Notes: generated from the letters alone by a model not told the origin. DNA of 64,000 nucleotides from JAZGGS01 sp963749485 (GCA_963749485.1 CAVVMV010000033.1:1-64000), one strand, 5' to 3'. Counted from the first letter of the stretch, positions 40,301-48,132 are shown. Program-made: numbers and translations.

Positions 40301-40986
40301 TGCCCGACAGGAGATCAGGATATACACAAAAAGCAAAGATTAATGGTCAATCCGTTTACATAAGAACCGGTGAATATGATAACGGGCAGATAGGCGAAAT
40401 ATTTATTGATATGCACCGCGAAGGTGCTGCTTTCAGAAGCTTGCTTAACTGTTTTGCAATTTCTATCTCCTTAGGAATGCAGCACGGCGTTCCACTTGAA
40501 GAATTTGCGGATGCATTTGTATTTACAAGATTTGAACCAGCCGGAATAGTTACAGGAAATGAAAAAATTAAAATGGCAACTTCGGTAATTGATTACATTT
40601 TCAGGGAACTGGCTGTTACTTATTTGGGCAGGAATGATTTATCCCATGTTGAACCGAGTGAGATAAAGTCTAAAGCTTCACCCGGAATTGTAAAAACACT
40701 TGCAGAGCCCGAATTTGAAAGCGAAGAAATTGTTAGTGAAAGACTTGTTGAATTAGATAAAGATGATATCGATTCTTACAGCGCTAACCGTTCTGCCGGA
40801 AAAGCAAATCCGAGCCAGGATTCTGTTATGGCTGAGGAAAAAGTTGCTATAAATTCTAAGATAAAACAAGCAATTGAAAAAGGTTATACAGGCGATCTTT
40901 GCCCTGAATGCCAGAGTATGACGATGGTTAGAAACGGAACCTGCTTAAAGTGTATGACCTGCGGTTCTACTTCGGGTTGCAGTTAA
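37392..40986 (+). CDS. nrdJ: Vitamin B12-dependent (class II) ribonucleotide reductase (frameshifted)
   Basis: About 1,197 residues. Adenosylcobalamin-dependent enzyme making deoxyribonucleotides with or without oxygen. Seen: GPSQGHFYVDYKTG and PHACFIQSVNDD (a redox Cys), SGTGSNFSELRG, the radical-site motif SNPCSEYMFLDDTACNLAS, and APTGTIGLVMDCDTTGVEPD. The C-terminal tail is a Cys-rich zinc-ribbon/redox segment (CPEC ... CLKCMTCGSTSGC), usual for NrdJ. The frame changes once near 37640 (VPDWLQPS then QTEDETKINQL), an indel. A strong promoter lies at 37303. The class II type means the organism needs B12 for DNA synthesis unless another reductase exists. Confidence 0.95.
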
Positions 40987-41100
40987 GGTTTTAATAGTAT
41001 AAGATATCTATTCGCGGTTATCCTTCCGCTAATAACATTACCTTTCGCGGGGGGATGACGCTAAGGAATGTTTTCAAATGAAAAAATTAACATTAACCTT

Positions 41101-41152
41101 TAACGGCATATATGCTTGATATACGCATTGCGTGTATTGAGAAGTTATGTGC
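41101..41152 (+). other. attC-like element at left edge of cassette array
   Basis: ATATACGCATTGCGTGTATT is a palindrome-like stretch followed by GAGAAGTTATGTGC with a GTT core at 41144. The same block recurs near 45970-45995 and 47690-47716. It marks the left boundary of the array, before the TIR cassette. The rest of 40987-41253 has no gene. Confidence 0.5.
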
Positions 41153-41253
41153 AATAAACTCATTCCGATATTGCTCAAGCTTTCGAATAAAGAAAAAATA
41201 ACAGATTTTAAATGTTTGAAATAATAAATTATAATATCCAAATTATATAAATT

Positions 41254-41952
41254 ATGGCAAGATGTACGGCACCAATTTATGGTCATCGCACAGCAAGTGG
41301 AAGGGCAAACTGCCCAGCTTGCGGAGGTAGTTATCATAGTTACAATTCTTTTTCTTCTTATACTTCACCTTATTCTTCATCCTCATACAATTCAAGGAGT
41401 CGTGTTAGTAGTGGCGGACAAACTAAAACTAAAGCACGTTGGTCTTCAGCCGGTTCTATTATTTTATATACACCCGCAGAAATTCGAACTCTTACACCCA
41501 TACGTGAAAATGTTGAAAAACGTTCAGATTTACCAGACTTGCGAGATGTTTTTCTTTGTCACGCTTGGGACGACCGTAAAGATGCTGCTAAAGAATTACA
41601 CGATTTACTAGAATCGAAAGGTGTTTCTGTTTGGTTTAGCGAAAAAGATGTTTTATTAGGCTCATCTTTACTCCGTGAAATCGATAAAGGATTGGCTAAG
41701 TCTCGAGTTGGTATCGTATTAGTTACTCCCTTATTTCTTAAACGCATTAAAGGAGAAGGAATCGCTGACAAAGAACTTTCTGCTCTCCTCGCTCGTGATT
41801 TACTTGTTCCTATTGTTCACAACACAACTTTTGAGGATTTACGTGAGGAAAGTCCTTTACTTGGCTCACGAAGTGGTTTAAGTACTATCGAGGATTCAAT
41901 GGAAGATGTTGCTTCTAAGTTAGCGGAATTGGTAACTCCAGAGACTATATAA
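41254..41952 (+). CDS. Zinc-ribbon/TIR-domain protein, candidate defence effector
   Basis: 232 residues. The N-terminus has a short metal-binding-like motif (C4, H11, C20, C23), then a Ser/Tyr-rich linker of about 45 residues. The TIR domain starts near residue 97: DVFLCHAWDDRKDAAKELHD, then GVSVWFSEKDVLLGSSLLRE, then IDKGLAKSRVGIVLVTPLFL. The WFSEKDVLLGSS stretch carries the Glu expected in bacterial TIR NAD hydrolases. Such domains often kill or arrest infected cells by consuming NAD+. Here there is no partner gene; the neighbours are integron-like cassettes. It has no Shine-Dalgarno sequence. The frame is intact. Defence is inferred from family and context. Confidence 0.78.
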   Translation: MARCTAPIYGHRTASGRANCPACGGSYHSYNSFSSYTSPYSSSSYNSRSRVSSGGQTKTKARWSSAGSIILYTPAEIRTLTPIRENVEKRSDLPDLRDVFLCHAWDDRKDAAKELHDLLESKGVSVWFSEKDVLLGSSLLREIDKGLAKSRVGIVLVTPLFLKRIKGEGIADKELSALLARDLLVPIVHNTTFEDLREESPLLGSRSGLSTIEDSMEDVASKLAELVTPETI

Positions 41953-41998
41953 AATTAAATAAAAAGAATTCTTATCAATTACGAACGATAAAGAGCTG

Positions 41999-42128
41999 CG
42001 CATAACAATGGCTATAAGTAATTGCTTGTTCTCGCCTACTTCTGAAAATCCTCACGAATTTTCAGTTTGGTGTGTACTTGCAAAGTTAACGACTAACCCA
42101 CGCAACTACTCATAGCCGAAACGTTCCC
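41999..42128 (+). other. attC-like site after the TIR cassette
   Basis: CATAAC at 42001 and ACGTTCC at 42122 form the outer AAC/GTT ends. Inside, ATGGCTAT pairs with ATAGCC (42112-42117), and GAAAAT pairs with ATTTTC around a CCTCACGA loop. This long imperfect hairpin follows the ORF end directly, as integron attC sites do. Confidence 0.65.
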
Positions 42129-42134
42129 CAAAAA

Positions 42135-42240
42135 ATGAAAATCAAACTTATTATAGTATCTTTATTGTTTTTTAACCTTGCATACAGCCAGGATAAATAA
42201 TTTTTGAAAACAGGAGGCAACATATGACCGGGATTATTTT
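42135..42240 (+). pseudogene. DUF1287 gene relic A (5' end with internal deletion)
   Basis: ATGAAAATCAAACTT ... AACCTTGCATACAGCCAGG matches the start of the intact gene at 49474. After an internal gap, CAGGAGGCAACATATGACCG matches codons about 28-34 of that gene. A stop follows the gap, so it is not functional. Confidence 0.75.
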
Positions 42241-42288
42241 GTATTTGACTATTTAATAGTTACAGATAAATATTTAATTGTAGGATAA

Positions 42289-42681
42289 ATGAAGGATAAA
42301 AAAAGTCTTTATCTGATTGTTGGGATTTCTCTATTTGTGGGATTATTGCATTTTATAATAGGTCCTAACTATGATGGGATATGCAAGCATTTTATCAGGG
42401 GATATTTAATTGACTTATTACTTCCTATGAACCTTTTTTTATTGATGCAAATTGCATTGAGAAAGAAAATTTCAATAGTTAGAAGCAGAGTAATTGGAGC
42501 ATTATTTATTTTTTTATTTGGAATAGCAATCGAAATATTACAATTTTATGAAATTAAATTCTTAGGAAGCACATATGATCCCTGGGATATTTTAATGTAT
42601 GGAATAGGAATTGTATTAGGCTTACTGATTGACTTATTAATAGTTGATAAATTCGAAAAATCAACTATGAGAAATAAATAA
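42289..42681 (+). CDS. VanZ-like small membrane protein
   Basis: 130 residues with about four hydrophobic segments. The third part, IAIEILQFYEIKFLGSTYDP followed by WDILMYGIGIVLGLLID, is the VanZ-like signature (ExxQ ... DxxDIxxNxxGxxxG). VanZ proteins are linked to low-level glycopeptide or antimicrobial tolerance in some Gram-positives, but most have unknown roles. Within the cassette array it is followed by an MtfA/SEC-C gene with no attC-like hairpin between that I can clearly define. No Shine-Dalgarno sequence. Frame intact. Confidence 0.65.
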   Translation: MKDKKSLYLIVGISLFVGLLHFIIGPNYDGICKHFIRGYLIDLLLPMNLFLLMQIALRKKISIVRSRVIGALFIFLFGIAIEILQFYEIKFLGSTYDPWDILMYGIGIVLGLLIDLLIVDKFEKSTMRNK

Positions 42682-42780
42682 ATTACACCATAGAAATAAA
42701 ATAAAGCAAAGTGCTTTGAAATTGTTACTTTTCATATACTAAACGATGCCAGTAATTGCTAGAAATTATATAGTATCTAT

Positions 42781-43669
42781 ATGAGCCCTATTATATCCAT
42801 AGTTATTATAGCCATAGTTATTTTCTTTGTGTTTATATGGCATCGTAAAAATAACCCGAAATGGAAAGTGCCAAATAGAACCTTTTCCAACTGATTGGAA
42901 AATTATATTAGCCCGGTATGTGTCTTTTTATAATTCATTATCCGGAGAAGAGAAAAATAGATTTGAGTATAAAGTTCAGGAATTCCTGCTGAATTGCAGA
43001 ATTACAGGAATAGATACCAGCATAGATCTAACAGATAAATTACTTGTAGCTTCCAGTGCTGTTATACCAATATTTCAATTTAATGATTGGAAATATTCTA
43101 ATATTCACGAGGTGTTGCTTTACCCGACAATGTTCAATGAGAATTTTGATACAAAAGGTTCAGGCAGAGGAATTTTAGGAATGGTTGGCAGCGGTTATAT
43201 GGAAGGTAAAATGATCCTGTCAAAGCAGGCATTAAGGCATGGATTTAAAAATGAATCAGACAAGAAAAACACCGCTATTCATGAGTTTGTTCATTTGATA
43301 GATAAGACAGACGGATCGGTCGATGGTATTCCCTCTTTACTATTGGAAAAACAATATTCAATTCCGTGGATAGATCTAATCAATAAAAAGATAGATGAGA
43401 TATATGACGGGAAGTCAGACATCAATCCCTATGGCGGAACCGACCGGGCTGAATTCTTCTCTGTTGTGAGTGAATACTTCTTTGAGCGGCCAAAGTTACT
43501 CGCGAAAAACCATCCTGATTTATACAATCTACTGGAAAGAATATTTAAACAGGACATGGCATCGAGAAGTTTAAGCAAAAAGAAAGGGAAGATTGGTCGT
43601 AATAGTCCCTGTCCTTGTAATAGCGGAAAAAAGTTTAAGAAATGTTGTGGACGGATACACTATAATTAA
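42781..43669 (+). CDS. MtfA-like zinc peptidase with SEC-C tail (frameshifted)
   Basis: About 296 residues. An N-terminal membrane helix (SPIISIVIIAIVIFFVFIW, start ATG 42781) leads into the MtfA-like domain. One frame change near 42880 joins it to EPFPTDWKIILARYVSFYN. The zinc site is HEFVH, with the third ligand probably in AEFFSVVSEYFFE. The last 25 residues are a SEC-C motif (GRNSPCPCNSGKKFKKCCG), a zinc knuckle also found at the end of SecA. E. coli MtfA binds the regulator Mlc; the role here is unknown. It lies within the cassette array between DUF1287 relics A and B. Confidence 0.8.
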
Positions 43670-43774
43670 TTTTACTAATCGTTCTGTAATATTAGTAAAT
43701 GGATAAAAAACTACCGGAACAATTTATGAATACTGCTTTATAGAGTAGTTCACTCAAACTGTTATTCACATAAA

Positions 43775-43866
43775 ATGAAAATCAAACTTCTAATAGTATT
43801 TTTACTTTTTTTAATTTTTCATATAGCCAGGTTAAACATACATAGAGTGTCTCAACAATTGGTAGA
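43775..43866 (+). pseudogene. DUF1287 gene relic B (5' end only)
   Basis: ATGAAAATCAAACTTCTAAT and ATAGCCAGGTTAAA match the start of the intact gene at 49474. GAGTGTCTCAACAATTGG still resembles GAGTGTTTCAGCACTGG of that gene, then similarity ends. The apparent reading frame continuing to 44053 runs through an attC-like site and is not a real protein. Confidence 0.75.
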
Positions 43867-43943
43867 GATTCTTTTCGCGGGATTATTCTTTTCTATTATC
43901 TCTTGTTTGTTAATATATAACAATTTATTTTGCTCAATAAACG

Positions 43944-44050
43944 CACAAACATTAAGACAACATATTGTCCTGCTATACCTGTCTGCCCTGCCTATCGGCA
44001 GGCAGGCGACAGGCAGGCGCAATGCGTTTGTTGGGAAGTTGTGTGTAAGC
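43944..44050 (+). other. attC-like site with an embedded palindromic repeat
   Basis: GCACAAAC at 43943 and AAGTTGTGTG at 44036 are the complementary ends. The variable middle holds CCTGCCTATCGGCAGGCAGG (43987-44006), a copy of the dispersed palindrome, followed by a GACAGGCAGGC echo. It lies just before the VOC cassette at 44079. Confidence 0.65.
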
Positions 44051-44078
44051 TAAAAACGATAATCAAAATATTCATCAA

Positions 44079-44492
44079 ATGAAACAAAACCTTTCTGTTA
44101 TTATTCCAACAATACGATACAAAGACGCTCCAGCAGCAATTGAATGGCTATGTAATGCTTTCGGATTTGAAAAGCATTTGATTGTCCCAGGTGAAGACAA
44201 AACCATTGCTCATGCACAGCTAAATTTTGGCAATTCTATGATTATGTTGGGTTCTGAAATTGACAATGAATATGGTAAATTCGTAAAGACACCAAAAGAT
44301 CTAAATGGAATTAATACCCAAACTCCGTATATCATTGTTGAAGAAATAGATAAACATTATCAAAGGGCGATTACAGGTGGAGCGAAGATAATATTAGATA
44401 TAAAAGACGAGGATTATGGTGGTCGAGGATACAGTTGTCAAGACCCAGAGGGACACATATGGAATTTTGGTTCGTATAATCCATGGACATGA
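44079..44492 (+). CDS. VOC (glyoxalase/bleomycin-resistance) family protein
   Basis: 137 residues, one VOC module pair. The opening is PTIRYKDAPAAIEWLCNAFG and FEKHLIVPGEDKTIAHAQL, a pattern common in glyoxalase-like proteins; the second half ends GRGYSCQDPEGHIWNFGSYN with the metal-type Glu/His in DPEGHIW. Substrate unknown; VOC proteins include glyoxalases, dioxygenases and antibiotic-sequestering proteins. It lies between two attC-like sites (43944 and 44511) as a one-gene cassette. No Shine-Dalgarno sequence; AT-rich leader. Frame intact. Confidence 0.85.
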   Translation: MKQNLSVIIPTIRYKDAPAAIEWLCNAFGFEKHLIVPGEDKTIAHAQLNFGNSMIMLGSEIDNEYGKFVKTPKDLNGINTQTPYIIVEEIDKHYQRAITGGAKIILDIKDEDYGGRGYSCQDPEGHIWNFGSYNPWT

Positions 44493-44510
44493 TGAAAAAA
44501 TAAAAGCCTA

Positions 44511-44582
44511 CACACAACAAAAGCTATGAAATCATTGCTGCCCTTTGGGACAGCAACGCTTCATAGCAAAACCGTTGGCAGT
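44511..44582 (+). other. attC-like site
   Basis: CACACAAC (44511-44518) and ACCGTTGGCA (44571-44580) flank a strong hairpin: GCTATGAA/TTCATAGC and TTGCTG/CAGCAA. This is the clearest attC-like structure of the array. It starts about 20 bases after the VOC stop and ends about 35 bases before the next ATG. Confidence 0.75.
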
Positions 44583-44614
44583 AATTGATAGTGCACCAAT
44601 AAAATAAATTAGAC

Positions 44615-44989
44615 ATGAAAGTTACAGCCGAAAAAAATGAAAAGGTTGCCAATATGATATTTGCATCCATTTATCCACTTTACCTGAATAGATTGGAGAA
44701 AAATGGTAGAACAAAAGAAGAACTCAACCAAGTAATTAAATGGTTTACTGGTTTTGATCAAGATGCTTTACAAGCACTTATTGATGAAAAAGCAACTTTT
44801 AGAACATTTTTTCAAAAAGCTAAAATAAATCCAAACGCACACTTGATTAAAGGAGTCGTTTGTGGTTATCGAATTGAAGAAATAGAGGATGAATTTGAAT
44901 TGTATAGACAATGTAGACGTATGGAAAAGCTGATTGATGAATTGGCAAGAGGTCGTAAAATGGAGAAAATTTTACGTGAAGAAAAATAA
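44615..44989 (+). CDS. DUF2200-family protein, copy 1
   Basis: 124 residues matching the DUF2200 family throughout: KVANMIFASIYPLYLNRLEK, GRTKEELNQVIKWFTGF, NPNAHLIKGVVCGYRIEEIE and GRKMEKILREEK. The function is unknown; the family is common in integron and accessory regions (recollection). It overlaps no attC and is followed after 2 bases by a VOC gene, so the two form a two-gene cassette. A second copy lies at 46526. No Shine-Dalgarno sequence. Frame intact. Confidence 0.88.
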   Translation: MKVTAEKNEKVANMIFASIYPLYLNRLEKNGRTKEELNQVIKWFTGFDQDALQALIDEKATFRTFFQKAKINPNAHLIKGVVCGYRIEEIEDEFELYRQCRRMEKLIDELARGRKMEKILREEK

Positions 44990-44991
44990 AA

Positions 44992-45418
44992 ATGAAAACA
45001 ACAACATTTCTAACATTTGTAGGTGACCAATGCGGAAAGGCTGAAGAAGCGATAAATTTTTACACTTCCATCTTTCCAAATTCGGAAATTAAAAGCATAA
45101 TAAAATACTCAGAAGGAGAGGCAGGAGGAACACCTGAGCTTATCAAATATGGAGTATTTACATTAAATGGAACGGATTACATGGTTTCTGAAAGTAATTA
45201 TAATCACACTTGGTCATTTACGCCAGGAGTTTCACTGTTCATAAGTGCAACTCTGAAGATGTGATACAAACCTTTTCGAGGAACTTTCTTCAAATGGGGG
45301 TCAAATTATGGTTCCTCTTGACAACTACGCAGGTGAAGGGGATTACGGCTTTGGTAAAAAATTCGGATGGTGTGAAGACAAATATGGCATTTCATGGCAA
45401 CTTAATCTTTCAGAATAA
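44992..45418 (+). CDS. PhnB-like VOC protein (frameshifted)
   Basis: About 141 residues of the PhnB-like (3-demethylubiquinone methyltransferase-like in name only) VOC subfamily. It starts TFLTFVGDQCGKAEEAINFY, then TSIFPNSEIKSI. The frame changes near 45240 and 45275; joined, the second half reads LFEELSSNGGQIMVPLDNY, then GFGKKFGWCEDKYGISWQLN, the typical end of the subfamily. The conserved W and Y residues suggest a folded, functional protein in the organism. Role unknown. It is the second gene of the cassette with DUF2200 copy 1. Confidence 0.78.
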
Positions 45419-45461
45419 ATGAGATGGAAAAGGTTTTAAGGCAAAAATCAAAATCGGAACT

Positions 45462-45899
45462 ATGACAAAAACAAAGACAACTTACACAGGGGAAAACGTA
45501 ATAGATTTTATAAACTCATACGTTGACAACGAACTGAAAAAAGCCGACAGTTTTCGACTAATAGAACTAATGCAGAAATGGTCTGGCTCTGAACCCAAAA
45601 TGTGGGGACCGACTATTATAGGGTTCGGCAACTACCATTACAAATATGCTAGCGGACACGAAGGTGATGCACCAGTTCTTGGATTTTCTCCGAGAAAAGC
45701 AGCGTTCTCGCTCTACGTTTATTCTGATACAGAAAGAAGTAAATTATTGTTATCTGACCTCGGTAAATTCAAAATGGGTAAAGCCTGCATTTATGTAAAA
45801 AAACTTTCTGACATCAATATTACGGCTTTACAAGAACTCAGTATAGAATCAATTAAATACATTAACGAGCATCACGAATGTTCTTGCAGAATAAAATAG
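45462..45899 (+). CDS. DUF1801 protein (YdhG-like)
   Basis: 145 residues of the DUF1801 family: DSFRLIELMQKWSGSEPKMW, GPTIIGFGNYHYKYASGHEG, then GFSPRKAAFSLYVY and GKFKMGKACIYVKKLSDINI. The family is small, cytosolic and of unknown function. It follows the PhnB-like gene after 43 bases with no clear attC-like hairpin between them, so both may share one cassette or the site has decayed. An attC-like site follows at 45931. Frame intact. A second, more distant DUF1801 protein is at 47734. Confidence 0.85.
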   Translation: MTKTKTTYTGENVIDFINSYVDNELKKADSFRLIELMQKWSGSEPKMWGPTIIGFGNYHYKYASGHEGDAPVLGFSPRKAAFSLYVYSDTERSKLLLSDLGKFKMGKACIYVKKLSDINITALQELSIESIKYINEHHECSCRIK

Positions 45900-45930
45900 G
45901 AGGCAAAATGAGGAATTAAAAACAACGACC

Positions 45931-45997
45931 AGCTAACACCAACTATGCGATAATGCTGCCTAGGTGGTCGTATTACGTGTATTGAGAAGTTAGCACC
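45931..45997 (+). other. attC-like site
   Basis: AGCTAAC (45931-45937) and GTTAGCACC (45989-45997) are perfectly complementary over GCTAAC/GTTAGC, as R'' and R' of an attC. The middle carries TATTACGTGTATTGAGAA, shared with the elements at 41101 and 47638. Confidence 0.75.
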
Positions 45998-46056
45998 AAT
46001 TTGAGGACGGACCAATTAACAATAAAAAAGCCATCTAAATATTAAAAAAAATCAAG

Positions 46057-46506
46057 ATGAAACTTATATCTCAAGCAACTTTACAAATTCAAAAACCGAT
46101 AGAAGAAGTTTTTGAAGGGATTGTAAACCCTACGAAGATGACCAAGTATTTTATTTCAGAAAGTAGCGGACGACTGGAATCAGGAAAAGAAGTGATTTGG
46201 AAATTTCCTGAATTTGCTGACAAGTACCCTGTGAAAGACATTAAGATTGAAACCAATCGTTCAGTTTCATTTGTTTGGGATCCAGAAACCGTTGTAAACA
46301 TTGTATTAGAAGCTCTACCTGACAAAAGCACTGTAGTAAAAGTAACCGAAAACGGAAAGGAATTTAATGAACATAACCTGAAATGGCTTATAGAAAATAC
46401 AGGGGGATGGGCAAATTTTCTTGCCTGCATGAAAGCCTATCTGGAGTATGGAATACAACTTCGTAAAGGAGCATTTGAATTTATGAGAAAAAATGAAAAT
46501 GACTGA
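46057..46506 (+). CDS. SRPBCC/AHSA1-like protein
   Basis: 149 residues of the START-like SRPBCC superfamily: ATLQIQKPIEEVFEGIVNPT, KMTKYFISESSGRLESGKEV, then FVWDPE and a long C-terminal helix with NTGGWANFLACMKAYLEYG. The ligand is unknown; AHSA1-type proteins include chaperone cofactors and small-molecule binders. It is the first gene after the attC-like site at 45931 and is followed after 19 bases by DUF2200 copy 2, probably the same cassette. No Shine-Dalgarno sequence. Frame intact. Confidence 0.85.
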   Translation: MKLISQATLQIQKPIEEVFEGIVNPTKMTKYFISESSGRLESGKEVIWKFPEFADKYPVKDIKIETNRSVSFVWDPETVVNIVLEALPDKSTVVKVTENGKEFNEHNLKWLIENTGGWANFLACMKAYLEYGIQLRKGAFEFMRKNEND

Positions 46507-46525
46507 CAGTAAAAATAAATAAGAA

Positions 46526-46906
46526 ATGAAAGTTACATCTGAACATAATCAACGAATAGCAAAAATGACATTTGCTTCAGTTTATCCCCATTACGTGACA
46601 AAGGTGGAAAAGAAAGGCAGAACAAAGGAAGAACTGCATCAAGTGATAGAGTGGCTAACCGGTTTTGATGAATTAAAAATACAAGAACTTATTGATCAAA
46701 AAGCAACATTTGAAGCATTCTTCAAATATGCGGAATTGAATCCTAATGCTCATCTTATTAAGGGAGTAATATGCGGTTATCGAATTGAGGAAATAGATAA
46801 TCCGTTAACCCAACAAGTACGATTTTTAGACAAATTAGTAGATGAATTAGCAAAAGGACGAAAAATGGAGAAAATTTTACGTGAAGAAAAAACAAGTACC
46901 AAATGA
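46526..46906 (+). CDS. DUF2200-family protein, copy 2
   Basis: 126 residues, clearly a paralogue of the protein at 44615 (shared NPNAHLIKG, CGYRIEEI and GRKMEKILREEK; roughly 60% identical by eye). Identity is especially high at the DNA level at the 3' end. Function unknown. It shares a cassette with the SRPBCC gene, whereas copy 1 is paired with a VOC gene, so the DUF2200 gene has been captured in two different cassettes. Frame intact; no Shine-Dalgarno sequence. An attC-like site follows at 46927. Confidence 0.88.
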   Translation: MKVTSEHNQRIAKMTFASVYPHYVTKVEKKGRTKEELHQVIEWLTGFDELKIQELIDQKATFEAFFKYAELNPNAHLIKGVICGYRIEEIDNPLTQQVRFLDKLVDELAKGRKMEKILREEKTSTK

Positions 46907-46926
46907 CTTTTAAAAAAGATAAACTT

Positions 46927-46995
46927 GTGCTAACAAGGTATAAAGATAATAGCCACCCTGGAGTTGACGTTACACTATACACCTGCCATTAGCAC
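46927..46995 (+). other. attC-like site
   Basis: TGTGCTAAC (46926-46934) and TTAGCACGC (46989-46997) are complementary over GTGCTAA/TTAGCAC. The core on the right reads ATT instead of GTT. AGGTATA and TATACACCT add an inner imperfect stem. DUF1287 relic C begins 6 bases later. Confidence 0.65.
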
Positions 46996-47002
46996 GCATA
47001 AA

Positions 47003-47118
47003 ATGAAAATCAAACTTCTAATAATATTTTTACTATTTTTTAACCTTGCATACAGCCAGGTTAAGGATACGTTAAGTGTTTCCGCATTGAAATTAACGAA
47101 GCAATAAGTAACTTATGA
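47003..47118 (+). pseudogene. DUF1287 gene relic C (5' 116 bases)
   Basis: 116 bases aligned without gaps to the start of the intact gene at 49474, with about 11 mismatches counted by eye. An in-frame TAA (AAG CAA TAA) replaces CAG GAA, and the similarity ends at AACTTATGA. It is the longest and best preserved of the three relics. Confidence 0.85.
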
Positions 47119-47142
47119 AAATAAAATTATTAAACTTATAAT

Positions 47143-47619
47143 ATGAATTTACCAGAACAAATAGCAAAACACTTAAGAGAAGTCTATTTTGGAGGAAACT
47201 GGACTGCGTCAAGCTTTAAAGAAAATTTGGCTGACGTAACCTGGCAACAAGCTACAACACAAGTTTATTCTTTCAATACTATTGCGACACTCGTATATCA
47301 TACAAATTATTTTATCAGTGCGGCTTTGAAGGTACTAAAGGGCGGACCACTCGATGCCTCTGATAAATATAGTTTTGATCATCCACCAATCAGTTCCCGG
47401 GAAGACTGGGAAAAAATGCTGGATAATACCTGGACAGCTGTCGAAGACTTTGCCAGCTTGATAGAGCAGTTGCCGGAGAGTAAGTTTTGGGAAGACTTTT
47501 GGGATAATAAATACGGAAATTACTACAGGAATATTCAGGGAATAATTGAGCATTCCCACTACCATTTAGGGCAAATTGTCCTGATAAAAAAAATACTCTT
47601 GCAGGCTGATAATAATTGA
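47143..47619 (+). CDS. DinB-family protein
   Basis: 158 residues of the DinB four-helix bundle: FGGNWTASSFKENLADVTWQ, then SFNTIATLVYHTNYFISAAL with the first metal-type His, and the end GIIEHSHYHLGQIVLIKKIL with HxxxH-type ligands. The metal site is complete. Members act in thiol- or metal-dependent chemistry, but most are unassigned. It directly follows DUF1287 relic C and is followed by an attC-like site at 47638. Frame intact; no Shine-Dalgarno sequence (AT-rich leader). Confidence 0.83.
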   Translation: MNLPEQIAKHLREVYFGGNWTASSFKENLADVTWQQATTQVYSFNTIATLVYHTNYFISAALKVLKGGPLDASDKYSFDHPPISSREDWEKMLDNTWTAVEDFASLIEQLPESKFWEDFWDNKYGNYYRNIQGIIEHSHYHLGQIVLIKKILLQADNN

Positions 47620-47637
47620 TGCGCAAAGAAAAATACT

Positions 47638-47721
47638 TGCCGCCAACAATGTATAAACACAGAAAGTTTAAAGCGGCATATTGTCTGGTTATACGTAATG
47701 CGTATATTGAATAGTTGCATG
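47638..47721 (+). other. attC-like site
   Basis: GCCGCCAAC (47639-47647) and AGTTGCATGC (47713-47722) are the AAC/GTT ends. The middle contains GTATAAAC and TATACGTAATGCGTATATTG, a palindrome shared in part with the sites at 41101 and 45931. Confidence 0.65.
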
Positions 47722-47733
47722 CAATTGACTCCA

Positions 47734-48132
47734 ATGAAAAAATTACAAGTAAAAACAAGCCCTGAAGTTGAATTGGTTTTCAATAATTATCCTAGTTCAG
47801 TTCGAAAAAAAATATTGAACCTTCGAAGGTTAGTCATAGAAGCAGCAAACGAAATAGAAGAAATAACGAATTTAGAGGAAACCTTGAAATGGGGTGAACC
47901 CAGCTATCTGGTTAAAAATGGAAGCACTATAAGAATTGACTGGAAGAAGAAAGAACCGGATCAGTATGCTGTTTATTTCAAATGCACAAGCAAGTTGGTG
48001 CCAACCTTCAAAATGGTTTATAAAGACACATTTAAATATGAAGGAAATCGAGCCATAGTTTTTCAAATGAATGATGAAATTCCAGAAGCTGAACTAAAAA
48101 ATTGTATTACAGTCGCGTTTAACCTATCATAA
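47734..48132 (+). CDS. DUF1801 protein, second type
   Basis: 132 residues from ATG 47734 (MKKLQVKTSPEVELVFNNY). An in-frame ATG at 47698 lies inside the attC-like site and is rejected. Family features: YPSSVRKKILNLRRLVIEAA, TLKWGEPSYLVKNGSTIRID, then YAVYFKCTSKLVPTFKMVY. DUF1801 proteins are small and of unknown function. The gene is the only one of its cassette, between the sites at 47638 and 48190. Frame intact, no Shine-Dalgarno sequence. Confidence 0.83.
   Translation: MKKLQVKTSPEVELVFNNYPSSVRKKILNLRRLVIEAANEIEEITNLEETLKWGEPSYLVKNGSTIRIDWKKKEPDQYAVYFKCTSKLVPTFKMVYKDTFKYEGNRAIVFQMNDEIPEAELKNCITVAFNLS

Noticed and set aside
43775..44053. A 92-residue reading frame with a signal-like start.
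   Set aside because: It consists of a DUF1287 relic running into an attC-like site and a palindromic repeat; no family-like protein.
47698..47733. Upstream ATG for the DUF1801 gene.
   Set aside because: It lies in the attC-like site and the added residues are not family-like; ATG 47734 starts the domain properly.
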